Of a stretch of DNA of 64,000 nt, positions 1 through 11,265 are shown one piece after another. This DNA is from Onchidella celtica (taxonomy: Eukaryota; Mollusca; Gastropoda; Systellommatophora; Onchidiidae). The notes below the pieces were generated by a model that ran no database searches, was not told where the DNA came from, and saw only the letters and a program-made list of their open reading frames with translations. Every line of letters starts with the position of its first letter. Positions within the stretch are counted from its first letter, which is position 1. The stretch lies in the NCBI GenBank assembly GCA_963931925.1, contig OZ007573.1, positions 42,286,711 through 42,350,710 of the forward strand. Reading direction: 5' to 3'. The position numbers and the translations under genes were made by a program.

Positions 1-275
1 AATTTGAGGCGAAGAACGAAATTTCCTGTCATACTTTTTAATTGTGCTCCGAGAAAATGCATCTATTTTCCGGTTTAAAATGTCGGAACACTTTCCTCTG
101 TTCAACACAGTTGTGGCTTAAAATCAACGAAATCATTAAAAATATAGCGAACTTCAAGATCTTTTAAAATATGCCCGCGTACACCTTTGCGTCTTTCCAT
201 TCGTAATACGTGCTCAGCGGTTAAAAAGCCTTTCATGATTACACTTGAGGCCTTATTTTCTTTATAATATGATTA
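1..275 (+). repeat. Dispersed repeat family E, copy 1
   Basis: This stretch is clearly related to 12290-12570: both carry GAACGAAATTT, then AAAATGTCGGA, CAGTTGTGGCT and AAAAAGCCTTTCATGATT in the same order and spacing. A weaker third relative lies at 5150-5300. No coding potential is seen. The class is unknown. It runs straight into a partial copy of family F, so E and F could be parts of one larger element, although E at 12290 is not followed by F. Confidence 0.6.
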
Positions 276-282
276 TGACCAG

Positions 283-433
283 GAGTAAGAATAAATCGAA
301 GTTGGGACACAGATTGATAAGTGCCCCAACACATTTTAAACAAGCGTGAAAATGTGCATTTCTTCTACATACTAAAAGATTTCCAGTTTTTTTTTAGGAA
401 ATGGAGATAGAACAAACAAGAACCAAAATCGTG
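283..433 (+). repeat. MITE-like family F, 5'-truncated copy 1
   Basis: It matches the right half of the copies at 16504, 35612 and 43317. Shared blocks are GAATAAATCG, TTGATAAGTGCC, ATGTGCATTT and GGAGATAGAACAAACAAGAA. The left inverted end seen in the other copies is missing. Confidence 0.6.
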
Positions 434-761
434 ACCTCGTCCTTGTTGATGTTACCATGGGAGTGTCCTGCTCTGTGCACCATTATCAGATTTAACGTTC
501 CACTATGTGAAAACAAACATCAAAGTTCACAGACAAAATGTAAACACATACGTCTGATGTCTGGACTACGGTACGCTTGAAAATTTAATGATGACATTTG
601 ACGCAATTTGAATGTAGCAGACATAACATTTCCCTTCTTTGTGTAAGTTCTTTTCTGTTGAATAACTTTCATCTGCGGGAGACATTCATGTGTTGTAATG
701 ATATTGCTCTCCGTGTCTGGAAACATTTAAAATGGAGTCAAACATTCATTATTAACAGTCC
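434..761. other. Unrecognised sequence
   Basis: I see no gene, tandem repeat or match to the other repeat families in this stretch. The short open frames here are at chance level. Confidence 0.5.
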
Positions 762-868
762 TAGGTTACAGCTTAGAATTCACTGACACTAAACACTCTA
801 TGACGACATCATTGCAATCTGACACTTAAAAAAAAAAATATATACAAATTGTGAAATGACAGTAGGTC
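762..868 (+). repeat. Left copy of a ~107-bp target-site duplication
   Basis: It begins TAGGTTACAGCTTAG and ends GACAGTAGGTC. It is repeated after the truncated LINE at 1766-1873. The copies differ only by one C/T, one T/G and one A in an A11/A12 run. It directly abuts the LINE 5' junction, where GTC is shared by target and element. Confidence 0.85.
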
Positions 869-1765
869 TTCTGAAGGTGTCGGAGAACTTCACCTATCTT
901 GGCAGTACACTGTCTTCCGCGGCTCGTGTTGATACTGAAATTCTCTCAAGAATCAGCAAAGCCAGCTCTGCATTTGGCAGGCTTCGAAAGAGAGTGGGAT
1001 GTTGCCGGCATTCGCACAGACACTAAGCTGAAAGTGTACAATTCTGTGGTCCTTCCCACCCTACTCTATGGGGCTGAAACCTGGACAGTGTACCAATCGC
1101 ATGCCAGAAAGCTAAATCACTTTCATCTGGCCTGCCTTAGAAAGATCCTAAGGATCAAATGGCAGGATAAAATTCCAGACACTGAGGTCCTCAATCGTGC
1201 CAAGGAATTGAGCATCTTCTGCCACCTGAAAAAAATTCAGCTACGTTGGGCAGGACATGTTGTCAGAATGCCCGACTCCAGACTCCCTAAGCAAATCTTC
1301 TTCTCTGAGCTCTCCAATGGAACGAGGAATGTTGGGGCCCCAAAGAGACGTTACAAAGACACTCTCAAGCAATCACTGAAGGCCTTTGCCATTGATGTGA
1401 GTGAGTGGGAAAAGCTCTCGCTTGATCGTGCAAATTGGAGGGCGGCCCTTACCAGAGGCAGCAAAGCATGGGAAGCTGACAGAATCCAGCAGGCTATCAA
1501 AAAAAGAGAACGGCGCAAGAAAAGGCCCAGTGGTACTGAACCAACGGAGCACTCTTGTCATTTATGCGGAAGGGTCTGCAGGGCAAAAATAGGACTTATC
1601 AGTCACATGAGAAGCCATAAGTCATGAAAGAACAGTCTTTCCATTCTGTCCTCTGTGTCCTTTAGTTCTCTTTATTGTCCATGTGTTGAAGTTCTCAACA
1701 GTTTCTGTTCTTTATTCCTCTGGTGTTGTTAAGGTCATCATCATACCTGATGGACGAACTATTAT
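866..1765 (+). mobile_element. 5'-truncated LINE copy (3' end only)
   Basis: About 900 bp matches the 3' third of the minus-strand LINE at 20545-23733. It holds the end of the reverse transcriptase ORF, a ~138-bp 3' untranslated region and a short ACTATTATTA tail. The 5' break falls inside the coding region, as expected of truncated target-primed reverse transcription. I count about seven differences from the other copy, so identity is above 99%. It is flanked by a ~107-bp direct duplication of host DNA (762-868 and 1766-1873), far longer than the usual LINE duplication. Confidence 0.92.
871..1627 (+). pseudogene. LINE reverse transcriptase C-terminal fragment, frameshifted
   Basis: This is the last ~250 residues of a non-LTR retrotransposon polyprotein. 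It opens in frame with the FTYLGS segment (RT motif E region), then shifts frame. The shift is a 2-bp deletion near 994-996, where GAGAGTGGGATG replaces GAGAGTATGGGATG of the copy at 20.7 kb. After the shift it reads the region containing VLPTLLYGAETW, the basic linker and a C-terminal C2H2 finger (CHLCGRV... ...ISHMRSH), ending at a TGA at 1625-1627. The apparent ATG at 899 lies in the wrong frame and is not a real start. There is no catalytic core (the FADD motif lies upstream of the truncation), so this copy cannot encode an active enzyme. Confidence 0.9.
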
Positions 1766-1873
1766 TAGGTTACAGCTTAGAATTCATTGACACTAAACAC
1801 TCTATGACGACATCATTGCAATCTGACACTTAAAAAAAAAAAAGATATACAAATTGTGAAATGACAGTAGGTC
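1766..1873 (+). repeat. Right copy of the ~107-bp target-site duplication
   Basis: This is a direct repeat of 762-868 that directly follows the LINE tail. The near identity fits a recent insertion. Confidence 0.85.
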
Positions 1874-3034
1874 AAGGTACAAATTGAAAATAAAAAAGTT
1901 GGTATTTCGCATTGCTACAAGAAAACTTTACAGTAAATTATAAAAGAAGGATAAATTCTAATTCCTGTTTTATTTTCATGTGGAATTTAATCCATCTCTC
2001 GAGGCGCAAACAGGCAAGTGAGATCTTCCCCCTTCCATTCCCCGCCTCTCTCTTATCATTTTAGCACAAACTCTGATTCAAGAGTATGATTTAGTACACT
2101 TAATTCACAGCTACGATAATAGTCTGATGGTGAAGATAAAAAATAAAATAGGAAGGGGTTGGGGATTAAAATCAGGAAACATGAGCATTGCAGGTTTAAG
2201 GGATGATTTCCATGGGAGTCTACAAGACTTTGTAGAGATACGAGAATTGTTAGTTTGACTTCCATATGCCCGGAGTCACAGAAAACCTGGCCAGTTCTCA
2301 AGAACTCCCTGCCCCAGTGACTGCCGATCTCCCAGACTGCCTGTGTGAGCTAATGTCAAGTTAAGCTCACTTTAAATTCATGATTTTTATCTATGTTCCA
2401 TTGCTCCTTTCATCTGTCGCCCCTAGACCCTCCCCCTTTCCCCCGCCCCCTCTCTGTGTTCAGCTATCCTTGTTATCGTGAGATCTCACAGGCGTTAACG
2501 AGATCGTTATTGATGTCAGCTTATTGCGTGACCCAGGATTGAAAAGCCACTATAGCACAACCCAGGCATCAGAGAAAGTTCCAGCAATATGGCAGCGATA
2601 TGAACAACAAAATAATGATGATAAAAAATAATAACAAGTTGTTGCAATAATATTGATCATAATAATTTAGCTTGATTTATGTCCACACTTCAGAAGTACA
2701 CGTCATTTAGGTGACTTGTCAGTGAATGGAAAGCATTGATTTACCAGGAAAGCAGTCTTGCATTTTCCACTCTTGCTAATTCTCGACATTTGCATCAAAA
2801 GAAATTTCACTTTTGAGTGAAGCGCACAGCTGTTGGCACATTGTCCTCACAGGTCCTTTCATAGTTTTGCTAAAAGTATCCTTATTTGGTCACCTCTTTG
2901 CAGTAGTATTGGTTTTGTTTTAATCTTTTCCGCCAAGGGTTAATTAAACTTTACAACCGGCCATCTTTCAGTCTGAAATATGTGAGTGGATGTGACGAAA
3001 TCTGGCTACAGGTGAAAGACCAACATCCTGACAA
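1874..3034. other. Unrecognised sequence, one weak dispersed repeat
   Basis: No gene is seen. Around 2975-3035 the text TGTGAGTGGATGTGACGAAA resembles 5800-5852 (TGTGAGTGGATCTGGCGAAA), including the following GTGAAAG/ATGAAAG words. This may be a two-copy old repeat. The rest is plain AT-rich sequence. Confidence 0.4.
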
Positions 3035-3064
3035 CCCCCCCCCCCAATGGGGAGGGGGGGGGGG
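3035..3064. repeat. C11/G11 homopolymer hairpin
   Basis: Eleven C are followed by AAT, GGGG, A and eleven G. The two homopolymers are complementary and only eight bases apart, so either strand can fold into a tight hairpin. The G-run may also form a quadruplex. Confidence 0.85.
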
Positions 3065-3735
3065 ATATTTTCTATAGAAACTGGGATTTGCTTATAATAT
3101 GAAAGATTAGACATTTTCCTGTGTTCTCTTACAATTATATGTGCAAACTATACCGTAACTCTAAAAGGAAAAAAAAATCAGAATAGTCTAACGTCTTTTT
3201 GTTTAGTTGGACTTCAGTCATTATGGGTGAAGAGTATCTGTTAGGTTCAGTTTTGTCACAATAATGTAGGATTCGATACCACCCCTCGAGTGGTGGAGGG
3301 GACATTGTAACTTAAGGTAAGAAAATAAGAAGACATTTTGCCTGCGGGTCGATGAAAGAATTTTCTGACTTGGACCCGCAGCGAATATTGTTGTATCTGA
3401 AGCAAGCCGAAGTCTAAAAGTTGATGTAAGAGATTTTTTTTATTTTTTATCATAGTTACAGAGTTCATTTAGACATACTTTACAGTACGGGCCTTTTCCC
3501 GTTAGATCTTTTAAACTCTACTTTCATTTGATCTTATTTACAGGAATCAGAGGGCTGGAGATATGCCCAAAGTAAAATGATGAAAAAAACAACACGAAAA
3601 AACCGTGAAAGTCGCAAAGCGGCCCTTATCCTGCTAACGGCAGTTAAAACGAAACTAAAACTAATAATTATGTAAGAGCTGAATGCTGATGATAAGTGAA
3701 GAGACTTGAGCTACGACATTCAGTAAAGACAACAA

Positions 3736-3737
<2 letters not shown>
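3065..3737. other. Unrecognised AT-rich sequence
   Basis: No gene or repeat family was recognised in this stretch. Confidence 0.5.

Positions 3738-3768
<31 letters not shown>
3738..3768. repeat. (GT)n microsatellite
   Basis: About 15 uninterrupted GT units. Confidence 0.95.
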
Positions 3769-3771
<3 letters not shown>

Positions 3772-3917
3772 TTGCAGAGCATAATGGTGATGATTTGGGA
3801 GATTGATAAGCTATTGATAAGGACAATGAAATGGCGGATTCAGTGATCAACTCGATTCACCCCACTCAAACAAAACGACTCTTAGCATCTTCATTAGCAT
3901 CCTCATTATCTCTTATC

Positions 3918-3965
3918 ATGATCATCATCACCATCATCATCACTACCATCATCATCATCATAATG
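3918..3965. repeat. Imperfect (ATC)n microsatellite
   Basis: A run of ATC/ACC triplets, interrupted. Confidence 0.85.
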
Positions 3966-4617
3966 AACAGCCACAACAACCCCCTCCAACAACCCTTGAC
4001 ATCTCTAGAACCGAATGTTCCAGTTGACGTTAGTCATTGCAGGTAACAATAAAAAACTTGGCTGTCGATATCAAATAGCAGCGAAACAAAACCCCGAAAA
4101 TAAAATCTAAAGCTTTGACTTTGGACGTGGTATTTTGTTTCGCAGCGCACACTTTTACAACGGCCTTTTATATAGAAGCGGTTGTTAAATACGTACTATG
4201 AATAATGTATCCTAGTGCCGATTGTTTGGGGCGAGCACGTTCCGCGCCAGTGAGCGATCAGTCGCGTGCACGACTCACCCGGTCAGCTTGAGAGCGAATA
4301 CCCAGCTAAGCTCCCCTTAGCTGCTGTTGGAAACTCTGATCAAATATTTATCACTTTGCCATTGCAGACTGAGACTGCCTAAGTGAGGACGAAATGGAAG
4401 AAAGGAGTGAAAGAAAGAGAGAAAAGAACTTTATATTCTCCATTCCCCACCTTCTCTCACCTGACAGCCCATAAATTCAGCTCATAGCACTTAAAAACAC
4501 TTTAAAATGTAGGTTAACAAGGGCAACATTTCTACAGGCACGGATAAAGAAAAGTTGGAATTTGGTTTTAAGTTGGCCTGAAATTTGGTGCCTTCTACTG
4601 AAATCTGTCGCTACCCA
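3966..4617. other. Unrecognised; short GC-richer patch at 4205-4320
   Basis: No gene was recognised. Bases 4205-4320 are CpG-richer than the surroundings (GGGGCGAGCACG, CAGTCGCGTGCACGAC). I cannot assign them to a promoter or exon. Confidence 0.4.
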
Positions 4618-4928
4618 TATGTGTCTGTCTGTCTGTCTCTCTGTCTGTCTGTCTCTCTGTCTGTCTGTCTCTCTGTCTGTCTGTCTCTCTGTCTGTCTGT
4701 CTGTCTGTCTCTCTGTCTCCCTGCCTGTCTCTCTGTCTGTCGGTCTCTCTGTCTGTCTGTCTCTCTGTCTGTCTGTCTCTCTGTCTGTCTGTCTGTCTGT
4801 CTCCCTGCCTGTCTCTCTGTCTGTCTGTCTCTCTGTCTGTCTGTCTCTCTGTCTGTCTGTCTGTCTCTCTGTCTGTCTGACTGTCTCTCTGTCTGTCTGA
4901 CTGTCTCTATATCTGTCTGTCTGTCTTT
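4618..4928. repeat. (GTCT)n compound microsatellite with higher-order pattern
   Basis: GTCT units alternate with CTCT units, giving a 12-20 bp higher-order rhythm. A variant word CCCTGCCTGTCTCTCTGTC appears twice about 84 bp apart, showing that a block was duplicated inside the array. Long open frames on both strands here are by-products of the repeat. Confidence 0.95.
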
Positions 4929-7413
4929 GTTCCCTGAAAAAATATACACGTTTCTCATGAATGAAAACTATTTAGACAACAGTTAACGCTGTTAAAAAAA
5001 CTTCATTTAAGTATATTAGCCGACCCGAGCAAGATGAATCGTGCAATTTCTTTTGTACCAAACCCAATCAAAATCTATATCTAGATCACATAATAATTAA
5101 CGGCACTTGGATTCGCTGCAAAGACTAATAGAGCTTCATGTTACACCATAATTATTTGCAGAATCCACAAATGTGATAAAGTTGGATTTTGACCAGCAGT
5201 GTGTACAGAGAGATCAAGAGAGACGAAATTCAGATCACACTTTTCGATTTTACTCGACGAATATGTCGCTTTTTTGAACACGGAAAAAAAACAACAACAA
5301 CAACGCAATAAAACCTGTAAATATTAAGGACTGAATTTTATCAAAAGTGGATGTGTCCAAGTAATTTATCGTGAAAAAGTGTCGCAGCAAACATAATTTC
5401 ATAATTTTTGGTCACATAGTGAAAAAAGTTTATGTACTTACATGTTAACCCTCTAACTCCATTATAGTATGGTTGGTACCGGGAACCTCGGTGCAATTTT
5501 ATGCTATATCATATACGAGTACAGGAACTTCTGTAATGGCGCCATTGGCTGCTTTTTTGAAGAGCCTGATCCTTGGGGTTCATCTTTTTAATCAGTCAAA
5601 AACCAGGAACACAATTTACCCCGATTCACATACCCCGGGAAACTTTTTAGCAGGCCTCTAAAGGAATTGCCGGTGAGGTTACGAGTAAGTCTTTGTCTTG
5701 GACAGAGTTTCTGGTTCTTGTAATACACTCGTGTGTCTCTCCATCATCTGTTCTACAACACCTTCGTTTAACTGTCTGTCTAACCACCTATTAACCTTAT
5801 TTGTGAGTGGATCTGGCGAAATCGGGCTTTAGATGAAAGTCCAAGTTCCTGGGAAATGAAAGATAGTCCTTTGTCTGCGTTCAGTTAAAATAATTTGCTT
5901 GAAATCGTCTTAGAAATATTTTAGTTTGATTTTTTTAAAAACGGTTTTAAAAAGTTCACCTTAAGCCCGATTAACCCCACATCCAATCAGATTTCTGCTG
6001 GACTGACTGTCAGAATGTTCGGTTCACTATGTGCATTTTTTTCTTACCCAAAATTATAAGGAGTGTTGAAGCATATTATTTTGACGGATGGACAATGACA
6101 TCTGGCCCTTCTGGTACTCCTAGAGTTTAACTCCAGATCAGTGCATTATGAGAGAATCGGTGGTAAAAATTTTGTAGTTGAAATTAGAACAGCTTTTTAA
6201 TACTTCTGAATCTACTTTTCAGAGGTGAGAAACCTCCGAGATTTTCGCAAGAATGATGGACCACGCTTTGTGTGCCGCATTCGTCACTGCTCTACGACAA
6301 TGGCCTACGTCAGACCGATGCCAAAAGGCAACTGACAGTTTACTGCATTCTTGAGCATGAGAGCTACCAGACTGTATCCAAAACAACAACAACAACAACA
6401 ACAAAACGGGACCAACAGGGAAATGTAATAATCCAATAGACTCAAGACAAACATAAGTCACCAATAGACAAGAAGAGAAACACTTTTTTTATTAATGTCT
6501 CAAAAGTGTCAAAAATGATTTATGGCAATAACTAGAGGTCTTGTCTCAGTTCTTGTGGAAAAAAATAGCGACAGAATAAAGAAATGCTGTACTGGGGCGA
6601 CGATTTCTGACAATATTTTTATATTTTTCTCAGGTACCCTAGAATTGGTAAGATAGTATCTGTGTCCTCTCTCTCCCACCTCCGTGCCTATCTCCACATT
6701 AAAGCCCTAGATAGGGCTCCAGGGAAATCTCTCATTGTCTCAAGGCGGGAACCTTCTGGCACACCCCGAGTCCACCACCAAGCATCACCTTCGCCACATT
6801 CTTGAATAATTGACACGTCTTCTCAACCGCAGAGTCATAGATAGCAAGCTTCGATAGTTGGTACAGATCACGGCAAAGAAAAAAGATTTACTCCCATCGG
6901 ACAAGCAGACAGCTGGTGTTGATTAGACAGACAGAGAATTACTTTGGTCGTGCAAGAAATTTGATCTCCAGTGAGCAAGAAGTCGAGAGTTCCTGCAGAG
7001 TATAAGGAACGAGCCAGGTTACATCGATAATGACATGAAATATAAATGTCAAACTCGCAATCGAAAGATGTGAGTAATGAGTTAAACCAATGAACAACAG
7101 CAGCAGTAGCAGCAGTATCAGAAAGAGCAGCGCAACAACAACCAAAATAAATTTAACCCTATGCATGCCGGGAATGCATACTTGTAAACTGTCATTTGTA
7201 ATACAGGTTGTGAAATTACAGAAAGGTAAAAGTTCTTTTTAGAACATTAATGTTTCGTTATTTAGATTCATACCCACGACTTGAAACAAACGGCCTTAAT
7301 CATATTAAAAAGTAACGGGCAATATGAAAACTGTAACTTTTCGGTCTTGACAAGTAAAAGGTTAATGCAAAAATCTGTACTGGTGATTTGCTGGTTTTGA
7401 AGCTATGTGTAAA
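4929..7413. other. Mostly unrecognised sequence
   Basis: No gene is supported. A diverged family-E relative lies at about 5150-5300 (GACCAGCAGTGTGTA, ACGAAATT). A short (CAA)n run is at about 6382-6405. The (CAG)n-like patch at 7098-7125 is too short to classify. Confidence 0.4.
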
Positions 7414-7791
7414 GATGAAGCTATATGTAAAGATGAAGCTACATGTGAAGATGAAGCTATATGTAAAGATGAAGCTACATGTAAAGATGAAGCTATATGT
7501 AAAGATGAAGCTATATGTAAAGATGAAGCTACATGTAAAGATGAAGCTATATGTAAAAATGAAGCTATATGTAAAGATGAAGCTATATGTAAAGATGAAG
7601 CTATATGTAAAGATGAAGCTACATGTAAAGATGAAGTTATATGTAAAGATGAAGCTATATGTAAAGATGAAGCTACATGTAAAGATGAAGCTATATGTAA
7701 AAATGAAGCTATATGTAAAGATGAAGCTATATGTAAAGATGAAGCTATATGTAAAGATGAAGCTATATGCAAAGATGAAGCTATATGTAAA
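7414..7791. repeat. 18-bp minisatellite, 21 copies
   Basis: The unit is GATGAAGCTATATGTAAA, repeated 21 times with few point variants (ATA/ACA in the middle, two AAT starts, one GTT). A degenerate extra unit precedes it at about 7399. Because 18 is divisible by 3 and the unit lacks stops in several frames, long open frames appear on both strands, the plus-strand one repeating KDEAIC. There is no sign of a real gene. Units 4-11 and 12-19 carry the same variant order except one base, so a 144-bp block (7468-7611) was duplicated as 7612-7755. Confidence 0.97.
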
Positions 7792-8439
7792 GAAAAACAA
7801 AACACGGACAATTTTCTAGGTCGCAACCGGACTTGGTACAAACTTTTATTTATTTTTTTTTCGTTTTCGTTTCTATTCTCTTGTGATTTATCATAAACAT
7901 TTCTTTTTTGTTTGTCTCCAGACCTAAGACTTTACAATTTAATTTTTTTTTCTTTTTATAGCTATTTTAACTTGATTTGACGCCGTCTGGTTTGCAAGCA
8001 GATGTCGTCAACTGCGAACCAGAAATGGCTGATTCAAAATCTGGAATTTGAGAAAATTTGAGAGGCTAGTTAAATATCTTCTAATTTACACTGTTTATGT
8101 AAAAATTAGACACAACATAAACAAAGCATATTTAACATCTAGGATTTTTGCAAATCCCTAGCCTGTATTTCAAATGCTGTTTGCTGCTATAAGCTTATCA
8201 GTTGTGATACTTTAAAATGGTTACTAGATGGAATCAAACAAGGATTTACATTGTGGGATTATTTAGATAATGAGAACACAGACAATAATTTCAGAGACAA
8301 TTATTTATACATGAAAAATGAGACTATGAAGGAAGTCTTAGCTCCCCCTATATAAAGATAGACTGGCCGGCGTTCTCCGCAAACTCCTCTCTTGTGTGGG
8401 TCGTAGGGAAATGAAAATTTCAGGATTGATTGAGTTTAT
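7792..8439. other. Unrecognised AT-rich sequence
   Basis: No gene, RNA or known repeat was recognised. Confidence 0.5.
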
Positions 8440-8535
8440 CTGGAGCAAAGTCAAAATGTAGCAAAAGTTGTACATAGCAAAGCCTGGCGCAAGAAATAAT
8501 GCTGAAATGTTACAATAAAACACAGGGTAAAAAGG
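8440..8535 (+). repeat. Dispersed repeat family G, copy 1
   Basis: It shares GCAAAGTCAAAAT, GTTGTACATAGCAAAGCC, AAGAAATAAT and ACAATAAAACACA with at least seven other places in the window, in both orientations. Confidence 0.7.
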
Positions 8536-8664
8536 AAGACAAATCAAGCAGGCTTGCAGCGACCCCCCAGTATTGTATGTGGTTTTAATAATATTTCGTC
8601 AATTTCATCGAAGCTAGGCTCGGTAAATATAAATGTTTTAACTTATGGTGCTGTGATTATCATG

Positions 8665-8686
8665 ATTATTATTATTATTATTATTG
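8665..8686. repeat. (ATT)n microsatellite
   Basis: About seven ATT units, flanked by AT-rich sequence. Confidence 0.9.
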
Positions 8687-8942
8687 CATTTTAATTATCT
8701 CGGCGAGTGTGTAATTACTGTCAACAGTTTAGGACACCTGGAACTACATAGAACAGAAGGCTGCCAAGCCATTAGCCTGTAAAGTATTGCTGTTCACTAC
8801 AAGTTCCGCACAAATGCGCACCATAGGAGAACGAATCAGAATTCCTGCGAGATCTTGGAAATAGTTGTTCATAGATTAGAATAGGTTATATGGAAATGTC
8901 TCGGTAGGGGACATGACAATGTCTCTATGAGTGTTCCTGTCT

Positions 8943-9384
8943 ATTATTTGTATTTGTATTTGTATACTACTTTAATCCCATTTGGGCAATTTGCCTTTGT
9001 GTCATTGCATCCAGTTACACGTCGTTGCCACAGTGCAGCTCCGGTAGGCGTTTTTTTTTTTTTAGGGGGGCGGGGGATGAGAGGGGGAGGGGGGGGGAGT
9101 GGATGAATTTTATTGATTTTTGCCCGGGCAGCTACCTGTTCGGCCTGCTCTTTTCGATTTCCAACTGCCAAAGTATCTTTAACGTGCGCAATGTGCACAA
9201 GGGCCCTCCGAATTTTTCGTCCTTATCCGAGAAGACTAGGTATTCGATCCTACCCCCTCAATAGGATCAGGGACACGAAAATATGAGAAAAATCACAAGC
9301 TTCCAACATGCCTGCACCGGCCGGGTTTTGAACCCGGGACCCTTGGCATGAGAGGCGAGCACCCCTTGCCTCTAGACCACCTTG
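8943..9384 (-). mobile_element. tRNA-derived SINE, full-length copy
   Basis: Read on the minus strand, it starts with a tRNA-like head: GGTGGTCTAGAGGCAAGG (A-box-like) and GGTTCAAAACC (B-box-like, plus-strand 9324-9334) inside a CCCGGGTTCAAAACCCGG arm. A body follows with GTTAAAGATACTTTGGCAGT and AAAAGAGCAGGCC, then a long purine tract. The 3' part reads ATGACACAAAGGCAAATT, and the tail is a short repeat of ACAAAT units. Such conserved-body SINEs are known from molluscs and other invertebrates; the exact family was not checked. It is presumably transcribed by RNA polymerase III and mobilised by a LINE. A truncated relative lies at 50938-51056. I found no clean target-site duplication. Confidence 0.8.
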
Positions 9385-10679
9385 TTCATATTAAATTTTG
9401 AAACAAAATCTGACAATGGAAATAGAACGAACGATGAACTAAAAGGGCATATTATTATCCTTATGTTTAAAAAAAAAAATAGTTCACAGTCGAACTATCA
9501 AACATGGGAACACTTACAAAATGTGATTTAAAAAACAACGCAAAACAAAACAACACAGCACTCTTCTGAGGAGTTGGCCTCTTTGATGATTCGCTATGTT
9601 GCCAAAAATAATTCAATGATTACATAAGTGAGAATCTTTTCCGTTAGTTGGAAAGCAACATTAACAAAACAAAACCTGTCTGCCATCGAGCCGCTCTCAT
9701 GTATTACATTCTGATTTCACTTTAATGAAAGTTATCATGCTGTCCTAAATAGGCGGGGAGATAAGCCTTTCACACGCCCGGTGAACACCGTAATGGATTA
9801 AAAAAATTGAAATTTAAAGGTTTTTTTTTTTTTCCTTGCATTAAATTTGAAACTCTCTGGTGCATGAAATCATGAAAGTTATTTGCAAAGATCTGACCAA
9901 AAAATCAATGGAGGCTCCATGTAGCAATGAATACGCAATGAGATCAAGGAATCTCTTACACCGGTACAAAAAAACAACAAAACATTGAACATACGGAAAT
10001 AGAGGATGCGATTACAGTAATTCATTCGTACAAAAACCAATCAGGCAAATTCTTCACCTGTATTTGATCGGAAAGTAACGATGGTGAGATAAGAAACAAA
10101 TGTCTACTGGGCTGAATCCGTGATGACGTATCGATTCCAAAGTCAAACATGAGCGCGAATATGAATAATAATCGCAGCGGGAATACAAAATCTGCGCTTA
10201 TGAATTCTTGATTACGTTGCTGTTATATGATACACTGTGCACGAGGAATACCCACTAACCTTTTTACACCTCCCAGTTTCTCGCCAGATCACGTTCAAGA
10301 CAGGTAAATCAACTTTTATATCCTTATTCTCCACACCACTCAACTTGCATGCAATTCTTGTCGTGGCTATGCGATTGGAAAGTCTGATCGTTTCTCAGTG
10401 TCAACCTTCCCCCACCCACACACACAAAAGTGAAATCCAAAACCTTTTAATATTAGAATTAGAATTAGAATTAACAATGAAATGTTCAGATCATATGGTA
10501 AAATGCTCTCAAGGACCCCAGAAAGTGTCAAACCCAAGCCAAAAATTTGTATCATCAAAATATTATTGAGTCCTTTGATGTTTATTCAGTTTTCACTTTC
10601 TTTCCTCTGATCTGTCCTACACTTACAAACTCAGAGTGCATCCGACAGTTTAGGTATCATTTTCATCATATCTTCAAAC
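9385..10679. other. Unrecognised; short hexamer repeat at 10450-10474
   Basis: No gene was recognised. Four copies of AGAATT sit at about 10450-10474. A-rich and T-rich runs are present but no dispersed family was matched. Confidence 0.45.
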
Positions 10680-10862
10680 ATAGAAACTTCGTGAGAAGAT
10701 AACATACAGAACTTACGGCAGTTAACTTACTATAACATAACATCAAAAACAGAAACCGGCTGAGAAAACATACGGAACTTATTGCCGTTACTTACGATAA
10801 CGTAAGGCATAGGAACTGCCTCAGAAGATAACATACTGAACTTACTGCTATTAACTTACTTT
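10680..10862. repeat. Degenerate ~60-70 bp tandem repeat, 3 copies
   Basis: Three successive diverged units start near 10683, 10752 and 10812. Each contains a GAAAC/GGAAC word, AGAAGATAACATAC or AGAAAACATAC, GAACTTA and a GTTAACTTAC-like end. Confidence 0.7.
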
Positions 10863-11104
10863 AGTGGATGATAACTAAATCCATAGTGTGTGTAGCGATG
10901 ACAGTAAAATATACTCACAAGAAAATTTGATGCAGTAACACTTGTTTTTTTAACGGCATTTAAAAGTGGTTTAGTGTACTGAAGTCGGCATTCCTGGGTA
11001 TGTTTGAACTGGGAAAGTTCCCTTCTTTACGATGCTATCAGGTGTTGGGAAAGTTCGCAGCTTTGCATCCTGATGCATTTCGAGCTTGGGATTTAGTGTT
11101 TACA
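10863..11104. other. Unrecognised
   Basis: Nothing recognised. Confidence 0.5.
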
Positions 11105-11265
11105 TCCACCACCATCACCAACAACAATTAACGTCTGCGGCAACGGCAACAAAAACGACAATAACAATAATAACAACAACAAAAAACGACCACAACAACA
11201 ACACGACGACAACAATAACAACAACAACATTAACGACGGCGATGACAACAACAACAACAACAAAA
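11105..11265. repeat. (AAC)n-rich low-complexity tract
   Basis: Imperfect AAC/ACG triplets. The matching open frames (poly-T and poly-L) are repeat artefacts. Confidence 0.85.

Noticed and set aside
899..990. ATG start at 899 of the LINE fragment
   Set aside because: The first ~30 codons are out of frame with the real RT; the true frame is restored only after the 2-bp deletion.
7300..7896. Long open frames over the 18-bp repeat, one repeating KDEAIC
   Set aside because: They are open in several frames on both strands because the unit length is a multiple of three; no start context, domain or signal was seen.
9310..9384. Genuine tRNA gene
   Set aside because: The tRNA-like fold has a poor acceptor stem and is joined to a SINE body and tail.
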